A program made the translations under genes and the position numbers. Of a stretch of DNA of 64,000 nucleotides, positions 8,984 to 16,687 are shown in pieces. Numbering within the stretch: position 1 is the first letter of the stretch; each line of letters opens with the position of its first letter. Below the pieces are notes generated by a model that was given only the letters and a program-made list of their open reading frames with translations, was not told where the DNA came from and ran no database searches. Source of the DNA: Motiliproteus sp. SC1-56 (GTDB lineage: Bacteria > Pseudomonadota > Gammaproteobacteria > Pseudomonadales > Balneatricaceae); assembly GCF_017309075.1 (NCBI RefSeq), contig NZ_JAEMGS010000003.1, positions 124,001 to 188,000 of the forward strand. The letters are read 5' to 3'.

Positions 8984-10057
8984 TCAGCCGCCCTCGTCGC
9001 TGTAGGCGGTCAGGGCGCCCTTGCGCCAGGGCTCAATAATCACCTTGATGTGGTCATTGGGTTTGAGCAGCGTGTCAAAGGCCCCGGAAACCCCGTCGAT
9101 ACCCACTTTGCCAGTACACATCGCCCTCCAGTTCACCTTGCCGTCGGCGATGTACTGCAGACACTCGGCGAACTCTTCGGGGGTGTAATAGTAGGAAAAA
9201 CGGATATCCATCTCCTTGACCATTGGAATGGCGAAATTGACCTCAAAGGGTGTGGTGTGTACGCCGGTAATAATCAACTTGGCCCGCTTCGGCGCCCGCT
9301 CGATAAAGCCGTTGATCAGCTTGTAGACCCCCACGCACTCGTAGATCACCACGTTATTGTCGCCTGCCAGTTCGGCGGCCAGGGCGACCTCGTCCTCCTG
9401 AGTCGGATCCACCACCCGGGTGGCCCCGAACGCCTTGGCAATCGCATGCTTGCTGGCCTGGGGATCGGAGGCCAGGATGGTTTTCACACCGCGGATACTC
9501 AGCGCGGCCATTACGGCCAGCCCGATGGTTCCGCAGCCGGCGACCAGAGCGATGTCATCGACGCCGACAGCCGAGCGGTTGACCGAGTGCAGCCCCACCG
9601 CCAGCGGCTCGCAGGTCGCCGCGGCATGGGAGGAGACGTGCTCGGGTATGGGAATCAGCAGCGCTTCGTCGGCGATGAAATATTCGGAGTAGGCTCCGTA
9701 CAGGCCGGGGGTAACGCCCACCCCGGCGCCCCCGGCGCTCTGCAGTACGGGCACCCCCGTTACCCGGGTTCCCGGCGGGAATTTTCCCTCGGTCTGCGGG
9801 CCGTAGCTGACCACTTCGGCCGCGAACTCGTGCCCCAGCATGATTCCCGGGGTGCCTTCAACGCCGGGGTCCATCAGACCGAGCTGTTTGTAAACCGAAA
9901 AGACGTCACTGGTATGACGGGTGAGGTGCAGATCGGAGCCACAGATACCACAGGCCAGACTCTTGACCAATACCTGGCCGGGGCCGGGCTGTGGAATGTC
10001 GATATCGTCAAGGTTGATCTTGCCGTCCTGCATCGTGATCGCATGCATTTTGCCCAT
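8984..10057 (-). CDS. Zinc-binding alcohol dehydrogenase (MDR superfamily)
   Basis: A 357-residue NAD(P)-dependent medium-chain dehydrogenase. The GroES-like catalytic half has CGICGSDLH (first zinc ligand) and LGHEFAAEV (second ligand). The Rossmann half has VAGCGTIGLAVMAAL. The four-cysteine lobe that binds structural zinc in many relatives is absent, being replaced by a Gly-rich loop near residues 105-125, so I expect a single catalytic zinc. The gene stands alone on the minus strand, and neighbours give no substrate clue. The substrate is unknown; sugar alcohols, threonine-like or hydroxyacid substrates are all possible in this family. Confidence 0.85.
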   Translation of the reverse strand: MGKMHAITMQDGKINLDDIDIPQPGPGQVLVKSLACGICGSDLHLTRHTSDVFSVYKQLGLMDPGVEGTPGIMLGHEFAAEVVSYGPQTEGKFPPGTRVTGVPVLQSAGGAGVGVTPGLYGAYSEYFIADEALLIPIPEHVSSHAAATCEPLAVGLHSVNRSAVGVDDIALVAGCGTIGLAVMAALSIRGVKTILASDPQASKHAIAKAFGATRVVDPTQEDEVALAAELAGDNNVVIYECVGVYKLINGFIERAPKRAKLIITGVHTTPFEVNFAIPMVKEMDIRFSYYYTPEEFAECLQYIADGKVNWRAMCTGKVGIDGVSGAFDTLLKPNDHIKVIIEPWRKGALTAYSDEGG

Positions 10058-10292
10058 AGTGATTGCCCCCCGTGGTGACGCTGGTGGTTAGGACGTACCC
10101 GACCCGACAGCCGGTCTCATCTGCGCCGTTTTCACGACTTAACAGGTTTGGAGTTAACGCATTCGAGAATGGTTCAGGCGGGCTGTGTTTCCGTATGCTT
10201 CACCTCTAGAGCATAGCTCGATTAAGACCCCGGCAGTCGGGCCGCCGGCCCCTTCCCGCCCTTGAAAGCCCTAACCTCCTGGCCACAAACAA

Positions 10293-10320
10293 AAAAGCCG
10301 ACGCGAAGGCGCCGGCTTTT
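10293..10320 (-). terminator. Intrinsic terminator downstream of ubiV
   Basis: AAAAGCCGACGC and GCGCCGGCTTTT form a hairpin with an A-run on one side and a T-run on the other, so it can stop transcription in both directions. It lies just after the ubiV stop codon on the minus strand. Confidence 0.8.
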
Positions 10321-10343
10321 CGATTGCGGGATTGGAGGGCGGT

Positions 10344-11234
10344 TCAGTCGCGGTAGGTGTTCACCAGTCCGGCGTTTTTGTACCAGTAACCGTTCACCGC
10401 ATCGGCGGGGATGGTTGGAATCTGGTTGCCGCTGCCGTCGATCGCCCCGCGGAACTGGGCGATCACCTCCGCCATCTGACCGTGCTGCGGGCTGAGGCGG
10501 ACGATATCCACCCCCATCCGCTTCATCTCCTCAACCTCAGGCAGCAGGTTGTAGGCCTGCCCCGAGAGGGTCTGAATACCGTTGATGGTGAACATCGCCT
10601 GCGCCTCCTGGCTGGCCAGGGGCAGCCCCTCGGGGTACTCCAGGCAGACGAACTGGCAGTTGTCCTTGGGCAGGTTGCGGGCCCGGGCCGTGAAGCAGCG
10701 CGCCGAGTAAGCCAGGGGCAGGTAGCCATAGCTGAACACTTCGGTTTCCACCCCATCGCCAAAGCCCATGGCCTGGGCATCACTGAGGATGTCGGCCAGG
10801 GTCTCCCCGGACAGTTCCACCGGCATCACCCAGCGCTTGAGTCCGGCCCGGTGCAGGGTCTTGAGCGTGTGGGCGTTATAGATGTTGATCGCCGAGCCGG
10901 CGACGAAGGGCAGCCCTCGCTCCGAGAGCGCCTGCACAGCGCCCATGTCGTTGGCCTCCACCATCAGCTCGCCGTTGTCGCAGAGCCGGCGCAGGGTTTT
11001 AAGCTCCGATTCGGCCTCGATCAAGGCCAGGCTGGAGAGCACCACCTGCTTGCCCTTGGCGGCCAGCTCACGCCCCAGGTCGATCCACTCCTGGGTCTTG
11101 AGTTCACGGCGCTTGGAGCAGACGGATTCACCCAGGTAGATGATGTCCAGGGGCTGCTCGACCATGCTCTGGTAAAAATCCTGAACCTGTTGCCGCTCCC
11201 AGAAGAACAGGATGGAGCCGAGAGATAATTGCAT
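10344..11234 (-). CDS. ubiV: O2-independent ubiquinone hydroxylation protein UbiV (U32 peptidase family)
   Basis: A 296-residue iron-sulfur protein that with UbiU carries out oxygen-independent hydroxylations in ubiquinone synthesis, allowing quinone production without O2. Two ATG codons lie side by side. With the second as start, the cysteines fall at 39, 180, 193 and 197, the four [4Fe-4S] ligands reported for Escherichia coli UbiV, and the GGAGG then has better spacing. Motifs include YLGESVCSKRRE and the ARCFTARARNLPKDNC cluster. It lies 14 bases after ubiU. The SCP2-domain partner gene ubiT is not found in this window. Confidence 0.93.
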   Translation of the reverse strand: MQLSLGSILFFWERQQVQDFYQSMVEQPLDIIYLGESVCSKRRELKTQEWIDLGRELAAKGKQVVLSSLALIEAESELKTLRRLCDNGELMVEANDMGAVQALSERGLPFVAGSAINIYNAHTLKTLHRAGLKRWVMPVELSGETLADILSDAQAMGFGDGVETEVFSYGYLPLAYSARCFTARARNLPKDNCQFVCLEYPEGLPLASQEAQAMFTINGIQTLSGQAYNLLPEVEEMKRMGVDIVRLSPQHGQMAEVIAQFRGAIDGSGNQIPTIPADAVNGYWYKNAGLVNTYRD

Positions 11235-11248
11235 CATTGATCCTCCAG

Positions 11249-12247
11249 TTACTGCCAGGGACGGGAATAGGCGCCCAGCGTGGTCTGAGTTCCCTCGGAA
11301 ACGCTGTCTAGCGCCGCCATCCAGTCGTGCCGCGGGGCATAGCCCTGGGGGTTGGCCTTCATTGCATCGATGGCCTCGCGCCAGACGGACACCACCTGCT
11401 CCACGTAAGCCGGGCTGCGCTGGCGCCCCTCGATCTTCACCGCGCTCACCCCCACCTCCTGCAGTTGCGGCAGCAGCTCCAGGGTGTTGAGGCTGGTGGG
11501 CTCCTCCAGGGCGTGGAAGGTATTGCCCGCCACCTGGAAGCGGCCCTTGCACAGGGTCGGGTAACCGGCCTTTTCACCGGGTCCGTAGCGGTCGATCAGC
11601 ACGTCGTTGAGGCGGGTCTCCATCCCGCCGTCGGCCTTCTCCTCCCAGCGCACGGCGTGTGCGGGGGAACAGGCGCCGCAGGTGTTGGGCGACTGGTCGG
11701 TGACGTAGGAGGAGAGGTAGCAGCGGCCCTCGGCCATGATGCAAAGGCTGCCGAAGGCAAACACCTCCAGCTCGATGGGGCTCTGGGCGGCGACCTGCCG
11801 CACCTGGGCCATGGAGAGCACCCGCGGCAGCACCGCCCGACGGATACCGAAGGTCTGGTGATAAAAGCGCAGACTCTCGTAATTGGTGGCCGAGCCCTGT
11901 ACCGAGAGGTGCAGGTTGAGATCCGGGTGCTTCTCAGCGGCGTAACCGAGCACCCCCATGTCGGCGGCGATCAGGGCATTCACCCCCAAATCCGCGGCCA
12001 GGTCCACCGCCTTCTCCCAGCGCGCCCAGCCCTTGGGCTGCGGGTAGGTGTTAACGGCGACGAATACCTTGACCCCGCGCTCGCGCGCGTAGTCCAGTGC
12101 CCGGTGGGCCTTGCGATCGTTAAAATTGAGGCCTGCGAAATGACGGGCGTTGGTGTCATCCTTAAACCCGATGTACACCGCGTCGGCGCCGCTATCGACC
12201 GCCGCTTTGAGAGACGGGTAATTCCCCGCCGGACATACCAACTCCAT
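11249..12247 (-). CDS. ubiU: O2-independent ubiquinone hydroxylation protein UbiU (U32 peptidase family)
   Basis: A 332-residue partner of UbiV. Despite its peptidase-like family name it is an iron-sulfur protein of anaerobic ubiquinone synthesis. The start MELVCPAGNYPSLKAAVDSG is typical of the family. Candidate [4Fe-4S] ligands are Cys169, Cys176, Cys193 and Cys233, in FGSLCIMAEGRCYLSS, TCGACSP and YPTLCKGRF, matching the spacing in the E. coli protein almost exactly. It is the first gene of a two-gene operon with ubiV. A near-perfect FNR/ANR box lies 85 bases upstream, consistent with expression under low oxygen. Confidence 0.94.
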   Translation of the reverse strand: MELVCPAGNYPSLKAAVDSGADAVYIGFKDDTNARHFAGLNFNDRKAHRALDYARERGVKVFVAVNTYPQPKGWARWEKAVDLAADLGVNALIAADMGVLGYAAEKHPDLNLHLSVQGSATNYESLRFYHQTFGIRRAVLPRVLSMAQVRQVAAQSPIELEVFAFGSLCIMAEGRCYLSSYVTDQSPNTCGACSPAHAVRWEEKADGGMETRLNDVLIDRYGPGEKAGYPTLCKGRFQVAGNTFHALEEPTSLNTLELLPQLQEVGVSAVKIEGRQRSPAYVEQVVSVWREAIDAMKANPQGYAPRHDWMAALDSVSEGTQTTLGAYSRPWQ

Positions 12248-12331
12248 GCTAAGTACCTGTGGCTTGGGTTGTTTTTCAATTCTTGCGCTGAATAGGAAGG
12301 GCGAAACTAGCAGCCAGCGCCGGCAGCGCCC

Positions 12332-12345
12332 ATGATCCGTATCAA
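12332..12345 (-). promoter_or_regulatory. FNR/ANR-like box upstream of ubiUV
   Basis: ATGAT-CCGT-ATCAA matches the FNR/ANR consensus TTGAT-N4-ATCAA at 9 of 10 defined positions. It is 85 bases before the ubiU ATG, so activation from about -41 would place the transcript start near 12297. The match is seen; the binding is inferred from known FNR control of ubiUV in E. coli. Confidence 0.6.
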
Positions 12346-12419
12346 GAGAGGGGGCCCATTATACGCGAGCAGCGCGATAATTGGCGCAATACTGACCAAA
12401 AATCACCCTGTTCAGCTTC

Positions 12420-12770
12420 CTAGCGGTGGCGCAGGGGTGACTGGCTGCAGCAGGAAGAAGAGCTGTCCCGGCTATTGGCGAGGATGTTGGCGTCGAGGTA
12501 ACGGTACCAGCCGAGGCGTAGCCGCTGGCGGCGATTATCGAGCAGCGGTGCCCGGGCGGCGTTGAGCTGCGCCAACAGGGCGTCCAATTGGAGCTTGCCG
12601 GCGTCGTACTCCAGGTAGAGGCGCTGCTCCCGCTGCTTGAGGTCGTTAAAACCGACCAGTTCCTGCAGCTGGGGCAGTACCGTAGCCGGACTCCAGCTTG
12701 TATTAGAGACGAGCCGCAAACGCCGGCGCACCAGGTAGGCCGCCCGAACCCCGGCCCGCAGCTCAACCAT
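12420..12770 (-). CDS. Small protein resembling an HMA2-type (metal-binding fold) domain without Cys pair
   Basis: A 116-residue protein. Residues about 10-70 show the order of a ferredoxin-like HMA fold: a first strand in RRRLRLVSNTSW, a helix (TVLPQLQELVGFNDLK), then QRLYLEYDAGKLQLDALLAQL. This resembles the uncharacterised HMA2-like group, but the metal-binding CxxC is missing. The C-terminus is Ser/Cys rich. It sits 17 bases downstream of a secreted Sel1-like gene on the same strand. The fold assignment is my pattern judgement, and function is unknown. Confidence 0.55.
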   Translation of the reverse strand: MVELRAGVRAAYLVRRRLRLVSNTSWSPATVLPQLQELVGFNDLKQREQRLYLEYDAGKLQLDALLAQLNAARAPLLDNRRQRLRLGWYRYLDANILANSRDSSSSCCSQSPLRHR

Positions 12771-12787
12771 CTTGGTCCCGGGCTCTG

Positions 12788-13147
12788 TCAGGGCGCGCTG
12801 TAATGTTCGATGTACTGCTCAGCCAGGGCGCGGGCCTGCTCTCGTTCCGCTTCGTCCAGCTTGGTGTACACGTGCTCCATGATGGCGGTGGCTTCGTCCA
12901 CCCCCTGGGCGCTGGCAACCGCAAACCAGGCGTACGCTTCAACCAGATCCTGCTTGACCCCGGCGCCCTCCATGTAGATCTCGCCGATGGTAAGCTGGGC
13001 GTAGGCCCCGCCCTGCTCAGCCAGGGGCTTGTAGTAGCCCAGGGCCATGTCGGTTTCCGAGAGCGAATCGGGTGTTTGACCGAAGCCAAGGGGTGAGCCC
13101 AGGGCCAGTACCAAGCCAAGCCAGAGACTGGTGATCGCGTTGCGCAT
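12788..13147 (-). CDS. Secreted Sel1-like repeat protein
   Basis: A 119-residue protein with an N-terminal signal peptide (cleavage likely after residue 22-23, GFGQ) and about two Sel1-like TPR units: MALGYYKPLAEQGGAYAQLTIGEIY-type helix pairs and EAYAWFAVASAQGVDEA. Sel1 repeats usually mediate protein contacts in the periplasm. It is far shorter than multi-repeat family members and has no catalytic domain. It precedes the HMA-like gene on the same strand. Confidence 0.75.
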   Translation of the reverse strand: MRNAITSLWLGLVLALGSPLGFGQTPDSLSETDMALGYYKPLAEQGGAYAQLTIGEIYMEGAGVKQDLVEAYAWFAVASAQGVDEATAIMEHVYTKLDEAEREQARALAEQYIEHYSAP

Positions 13148-13191
13148 CGTTACTCCTTTACAGTCCTTTCGCGGATAGCGACGATTAAACC

Positions 13192-14814
13192 CTACAGTTT
13201 AAAGTGTGATGCGAGGCGATCAAGCTCTCTGCCCTGCTGGGCCAACAATTCGCTGATCCGGGTCACCTGGCTGGTATCTTCGGCAACACGGTTGGCGACA
13301 TCGCTGATGCCGTGAATGTGGCTGTCCACCTGGCCAGTAACCACGGACTGCTCTTCGACCGCCGAGGCCACCTGGGCGCTGAGCTCATCGAGCCGCTCAA
13401 GGTTGCTGAACACCGACTCCAACGCCCCCTGCACCGTCGCCGCGGTGCCGAGGCTCTCTTCCACGGTACGCTGGTTGCGGCTCATCATGGCACCGGTCTC
13501 TTCAGCCCGGTTAAGAATATCGCTGGCCAGCTTCTGGATGTCGTCCACGGAGCGCTTAGTGTTCTCCGCCAGGGAACGCACCTCATCGGCCACCACCGCG
13601 AAGCCCCGCCCCTGGTCGCCGGCCCGGGCTGCCTCGATGGCGGCATTCAGCGCCAGCAGGCTGGTCTGGTCGGCGATCTTGGTGATCACGTCCACCACCT
13701 GGGTAATGTTCTGGCAGGCCAGCCGCAGCTCCTCCATCACCGAGCCCGCCTCGGTAAGATCCCGGGCCAGAACTTCCACCGACTGGCGGTTGCCCTGCAC
13801 GGCGTCACGGCCACTGGTCGCCTCTTTACGGCACTCGGAGGCGGCATCGGCCGCCTCGGCGGTGTTTTTCGCCATATCGGTACTGGTAACCGCCATCTGG
13901 CTCACCGACGTCGCCACCTGTTCCACCTGCTCCCGCTGCTGGCCGACGATCTGGTTGGTGGACTGGGCCAGCGCCAGCTGGTGTTCGGCCTCGGTGGCTA
14001 CCTGCTGCGACACCGCCACCACCCCGGTGATGGTAGCGTGCAGCTTGGCCACGAACTGGTTGAAGGCCCGCCCCAGCTCACCGAATTCGTCTTTACGATC
14101 AACGTCCATGCGCGCGGTCAGGTCGCCGTCCCCCTGGGCAATATCCTCAAGCCGCTCCACCACCTGGGCAATGGGCTGGGTAATGCTGCGAATAAAGAGA
14201 AAGGTGAGCACCAGGGCGATAACCACCGCGGCGGCACAGAACAGGAGCAGGCCACTGCTGATCTGGGCTTTCAGCGCGTTGAATTCATTCGCTGCCTGCT
14301 CGGCCTGTTGATAAAAAGAGGCCGCCAGGGACTGCATGCTTTGCTCGTTAACGGCGATAGCGTTCTCGATCTTGGCCTTGAGGGCATCCTCAACAATGCC
14401 ATAATTTTCGGCAATCTGGGTTTCGAGCTCCGGCTGATATTCGTTGACGATGGCCGCCGCCACCTCCCGCGCCTGCTGCAGGCTTTGCCGTTGCGCCTCC
14501 GTTGAGACCCACTTGTCCAGGGTGTCAAAGGTTTGTTGGTAACGGTCCTGGAGCGCCTGCCAGTCCTCTTCGGTGTCCTTGGCCATGAGCATGCCGGTAA
14601 ACACCTGGTAGAAATCGCTGCCCAGGGACGTCGCCTTTTCAGCGAAAACCGCCTCCTGCACCCGGGCCTGGTAGGCCTGGGTATGCCCGGACAGGGCCTG
14701 GACCATGGCGAACCCGGCCACCGACAGCAGGATCAGGAACACAATCCCCATGCCGGCGTTGAGCCAGAGTTTCTTCTTGATGGAAAGGTCTTTGGAGCGG
14801 ATAAAGAACTGCAT
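13192..14814 (-). CDS. Methyl-accepting chemotaxis protein
   Basis: A 540-residue chemoreceptor. Helix 1 is near residues 15-40, the periplasmic helical-bundle sensing region runs about 41-185, and helix 2 (LLLFCAAAVVIALVLTFLFI) is near 190-210. A HAMP domain with RSITQPIAQVVERLEDIAQGDGDLT follows, then a long cytoplasmic coiled coil with the conserved signalling tip (ADQTSLLALNAAIEAARAGD and GRGFAVVADEVRSLAENT). No C-terminal CheR-docking pentapeptide is seen. The sensing domain is of four-helix-bundle type, and the ligand is unknown. It lies downstream of a YceI gene, separated by a striking set of hairpins. Confidence 0.92.
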   Translation of the reverse strand: MQFFIRSKDLSIKKKLWLNAGMGIVFLILLSVAGFAMVQALSGHTQAYQARVQEAVFAEKATSLGSDFYQVFTGMLMAKDTEEDWQALQDRYQQTFDTLDKWVSTEAQRQSLQQAREVAAAIVNEYQPELETQIAENYGIVEDALKAKIENAIAVNEQSMQSLAASFYQQAEQAANEFNALKAQISSGLLLFCAAAVVIALVLTFLFIRSITQPIAQVVERLEDIAQGDGDLTARMDVDRKDEFGELGRAFNQFVAKLHATITGVVAVSQQVATEAEHQLALAQSTNQIVGQQREQVEQVATSVSQMAVTSTDMAKNTAEAADAASECRKEATSGRDAVQGNRQSVEVLARDLTEAGSVMEELRLACQNITQVVDVITKIADQTSLLALNAAIEAARAGDQGRGFAVVADEVRSLAENTKRSVDDIQKLASDILNRAEETGAMMSRNQRTVEESLGTAATVQGALESVFSNLERLDELSAQVASAVEEQSVVTGQVDSHIHGISDVANRVAEDTSQVTRISELLAQQGRELDRLASHFKL

Positions 14815-14851
14815 AGTGGGCTACCGATAAAAGCCGTGGAACGCTGAGTTC

Positions 14852-14929
14852 GGAAAGGCGGCCCTTTCCACCCAGTTTAAAGCCGTCCGGAGGCGGCTTT
14901 AAACTGGGTGCGCCCGGGAGGGCGCACCC
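14852..14929 (-). repeat. Three tandem hairpins between yceI-family gene and chemoreceptor gene
   Basis: Read as minus-strand RNA, three stems follow the yceI-family stop codon. The first is a 10-bp stem (14920-14929 with 14906-14915), the second a perfect 17-bp stem (14894-14910 with 14869-14885, 8-base loop), and the third a 7-bp stem (14863-14869 with 14852-14858). Stems one and two share bases 14906-14910, so both cannot form fully at once. There is no T-run. It may be a processing, stability or attenuation element. Confidence 0.6.
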
Positions 14930-14936
14930 CAAAGCC

Positions 14937-15542
14937 TTACTGGCGGATGCCTTCGGCTTCGATCCGCAGTTCAACCTCGTCGCCGATCCCGCCTGGCTTG
15001 CCGGGCATTCCGAAGCCCATGCCGAAATCGGTACGCTTGAAGCTGCCGGTCGCGGAGAAGCCCGCCACGTGGTCCTTTTTGTTGAACGTGTGCAGACCTT
15101 CACGGTTGAAGGTGACGTCCAGGGTAAGCGGCTTGGTCACCCCCAGCAGGGTCAGGTCGCCGGTCATCTTGGCAGTCTTGTCACCCGTCATCTCGATGCT
15201 GGTTGAGGTGAAGGTCATCTCGGGGAACTCGGCGGCGTTAAAAAAGTCCGGTGAGGCCAGGTGCTTATCACGCTTCTCGTGAAAGGTATCCACGGAGCCG
15301 GTCTTAACGGTCACGGTCACCTTGGACGCGGGAATATTGTCCTTGTCGTAATGAAACTCCCCCTCCAGCTCGGCAAACCGACCCGGCATATTGGAGAAGC
15401 CCAAGTGACTGATAAAGAACAGGGTTTCTGTATGCGCGGGGTCCAGCACGTAGTGCTCGACTTCGGCCTGCGCCGGAGAGACCATGGCGCTGGCACAGAC
15501 CGCAGCCACCGACGCAGCACTCACCAGTTTTTTAAGCTTCAT
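14937..15542 (-). CDS. YceI family periplasmic lipid-binding protein
   Basis: A secreted lipocalin-like protein of about 201 residues. The signal peptide ends at PAQA before EVEHYVLDPAHTETLFFISHLG, the hallmark start of the YceI fold. KADHVAGFSATGSFKRTDFGMGF-type sequence closes the barrel (here KKDHVAGFSATGSFKR). I chose the second of two nearby ATGs because GAGGA is then 6 bases upstream. The family binds polyisoprenoids or amphiphiles and is often induced by stress; the exact ligand is not predictable. It is followed on the same strand by a chemoreceptor gene. Confidence 0.9.
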   Translation of the reverse strand: MKLKKLVSAASVAAVCASAMVSPAQAEVEHYVLDPAHTETLFFISHLGFSNMPGRFAELEGEFHYDKDNIPASKVTVTVKTGSVDTFHEKRDKHLASPDFFNAAEFPEMTFTSTSIEMTGDKTAKMTGDLTLLGVTKPLTLDVTFNREGLHTFNKKDHVAGFSATGSFKRTDFGMGFGMPGKPGGIGDEVELRIEAEGIRQ

Positions 15543-15670
15543 ACACATTCCTCTTGTGATACAGGCAAAATAAGCGAGTCTTCTAGACTATCGGAATTTA
15601 CTCGCAGTGAGTTCTGCTAAAGTTAGCTTTTCACTTTAGTTAACAATTCTTTAGATTACAATGCGCGGGA

Positions 15671-16534
15671 TCAATAGCCTGCATCAGCGGTAATGGGGTT
15701 GATACTGAAAGAGACCCCCGCCGCGATCAGCACCCACAGCAGGCAGACGAGGGCAATCACCAGCGGACGGGTTACATCGTTCAACGGCCAGCGTTTTTCG
15801 AGGGGGCTGAACAGACTGTCAGCAAAAAACACGGGCAGCAACAACGCCAAAGCGAGGACGCTGGTATCGGTCAGCAACAGCGCCTGATTGATCAGCAGCA
15901 CCAGCCCGACCGCTGCCATCAACACACCGCCCCCCAGGGCAAACCGGTGCCGGGGCCAGTTCCAGAGGGCATATCCTCCCAGGCAGGCGGCCAACGCAAA
16001 GCCCTGGGTCGTGAGCAGCGCCGAAGCCCCCATCAGCGAGATAGCGGCGAACCCGACGCTGGCGAACAGCAGCTCCACCACGCCGTCAAGCCCCCGACCG
16101 CGCTGACGAAAAAGAGACCACAGCACCAGCAACGTCGCCCCGTACAACAACGCTTCCTTGACCAGCAGCTCGCTGTCAGCCCCCGCCCAACGGGTTGCAT
16201 TTAGCCACCCCAGCGCCAGCGCCGGAACCACAACCAGCAGCACCATCAACGCCTTGCCCCGAACCGGCAGCAGGTCCACCAGCAGCGCTACCAAAGCCAG
16301 CCCACCCAGCAGATAGGGAATCTTGTGGGTCGACCCCACCGGTGGAAAGATCAGGCCCTGAATCAGGCAGGCAAGGATGAAAAAACTGAGAATCACCGAC
16401 AGGTTCGCGATACGCCGCCCCCGGACCGGGCCAAGCAGCAAGCGCAGAAGACCGGTCAGGACCAATGCCAGGGTCAGCGGCAGCAGCGAACTCTGCACCA
16501 TGGGATCGCTAAAAAAAGAGGGCATGGCGGGCAT
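15671..16534 (-). CDS. Multi-pass membrane protein of unknown function
   Basis: A 287-residue, very hydrophobic protein with about eight to nine predicted membrane helices and almost no loops, for example LPLTLALVLTGLLRLLLG, ALMVLLVVVPALALGWL and PLVIALVCLLWVLIAAGV. Few charged residues occur inside helices, and I find no transporter signature or catalytic motif. The gene stands alone between the yceI-family gene and moeA on the same strand, with more than 100 bases on both sides. Confidence 0.7.
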   Translation of the reverse strand: MPAMPSFFSDPMVQSSLLPLTLALVLTGLLRLLLGPVRGRRIANLSVILSFFILACLIQGLIFPPVGSTHKIPYLLGGLALVALLVDLLPVRGKALMVLLVVVPALALGWLNATRWAGADSELLVKEALLYGATLLVLWSLFRQRGRGLDGVVELLFASVGFAAISLMGASALLTTQGFALAACLGGYALWNWPRHRFALGGGVLMAAVGLVLLINQALLLTDTSVLALALLLPVFFADSLFSPLEKRWPLNDVTRPLVIALVCLLWVLIAAGVSFSINPITADAGY

Positions 16535-16687
16535 TCCAATAAAAAGGCGTTACGGCCTCAGGCCAACCTTAACCTTACGCCGCTTGATGAAAGCCAGCCC
16601 GGCACCAGGGCCGGGGCGGGCACTGGCTTGGAGTATAGCCGGTCAAGGTTTCAGCCCGGCCAGATACGCTCCCGGGCCTGGGCTGCC

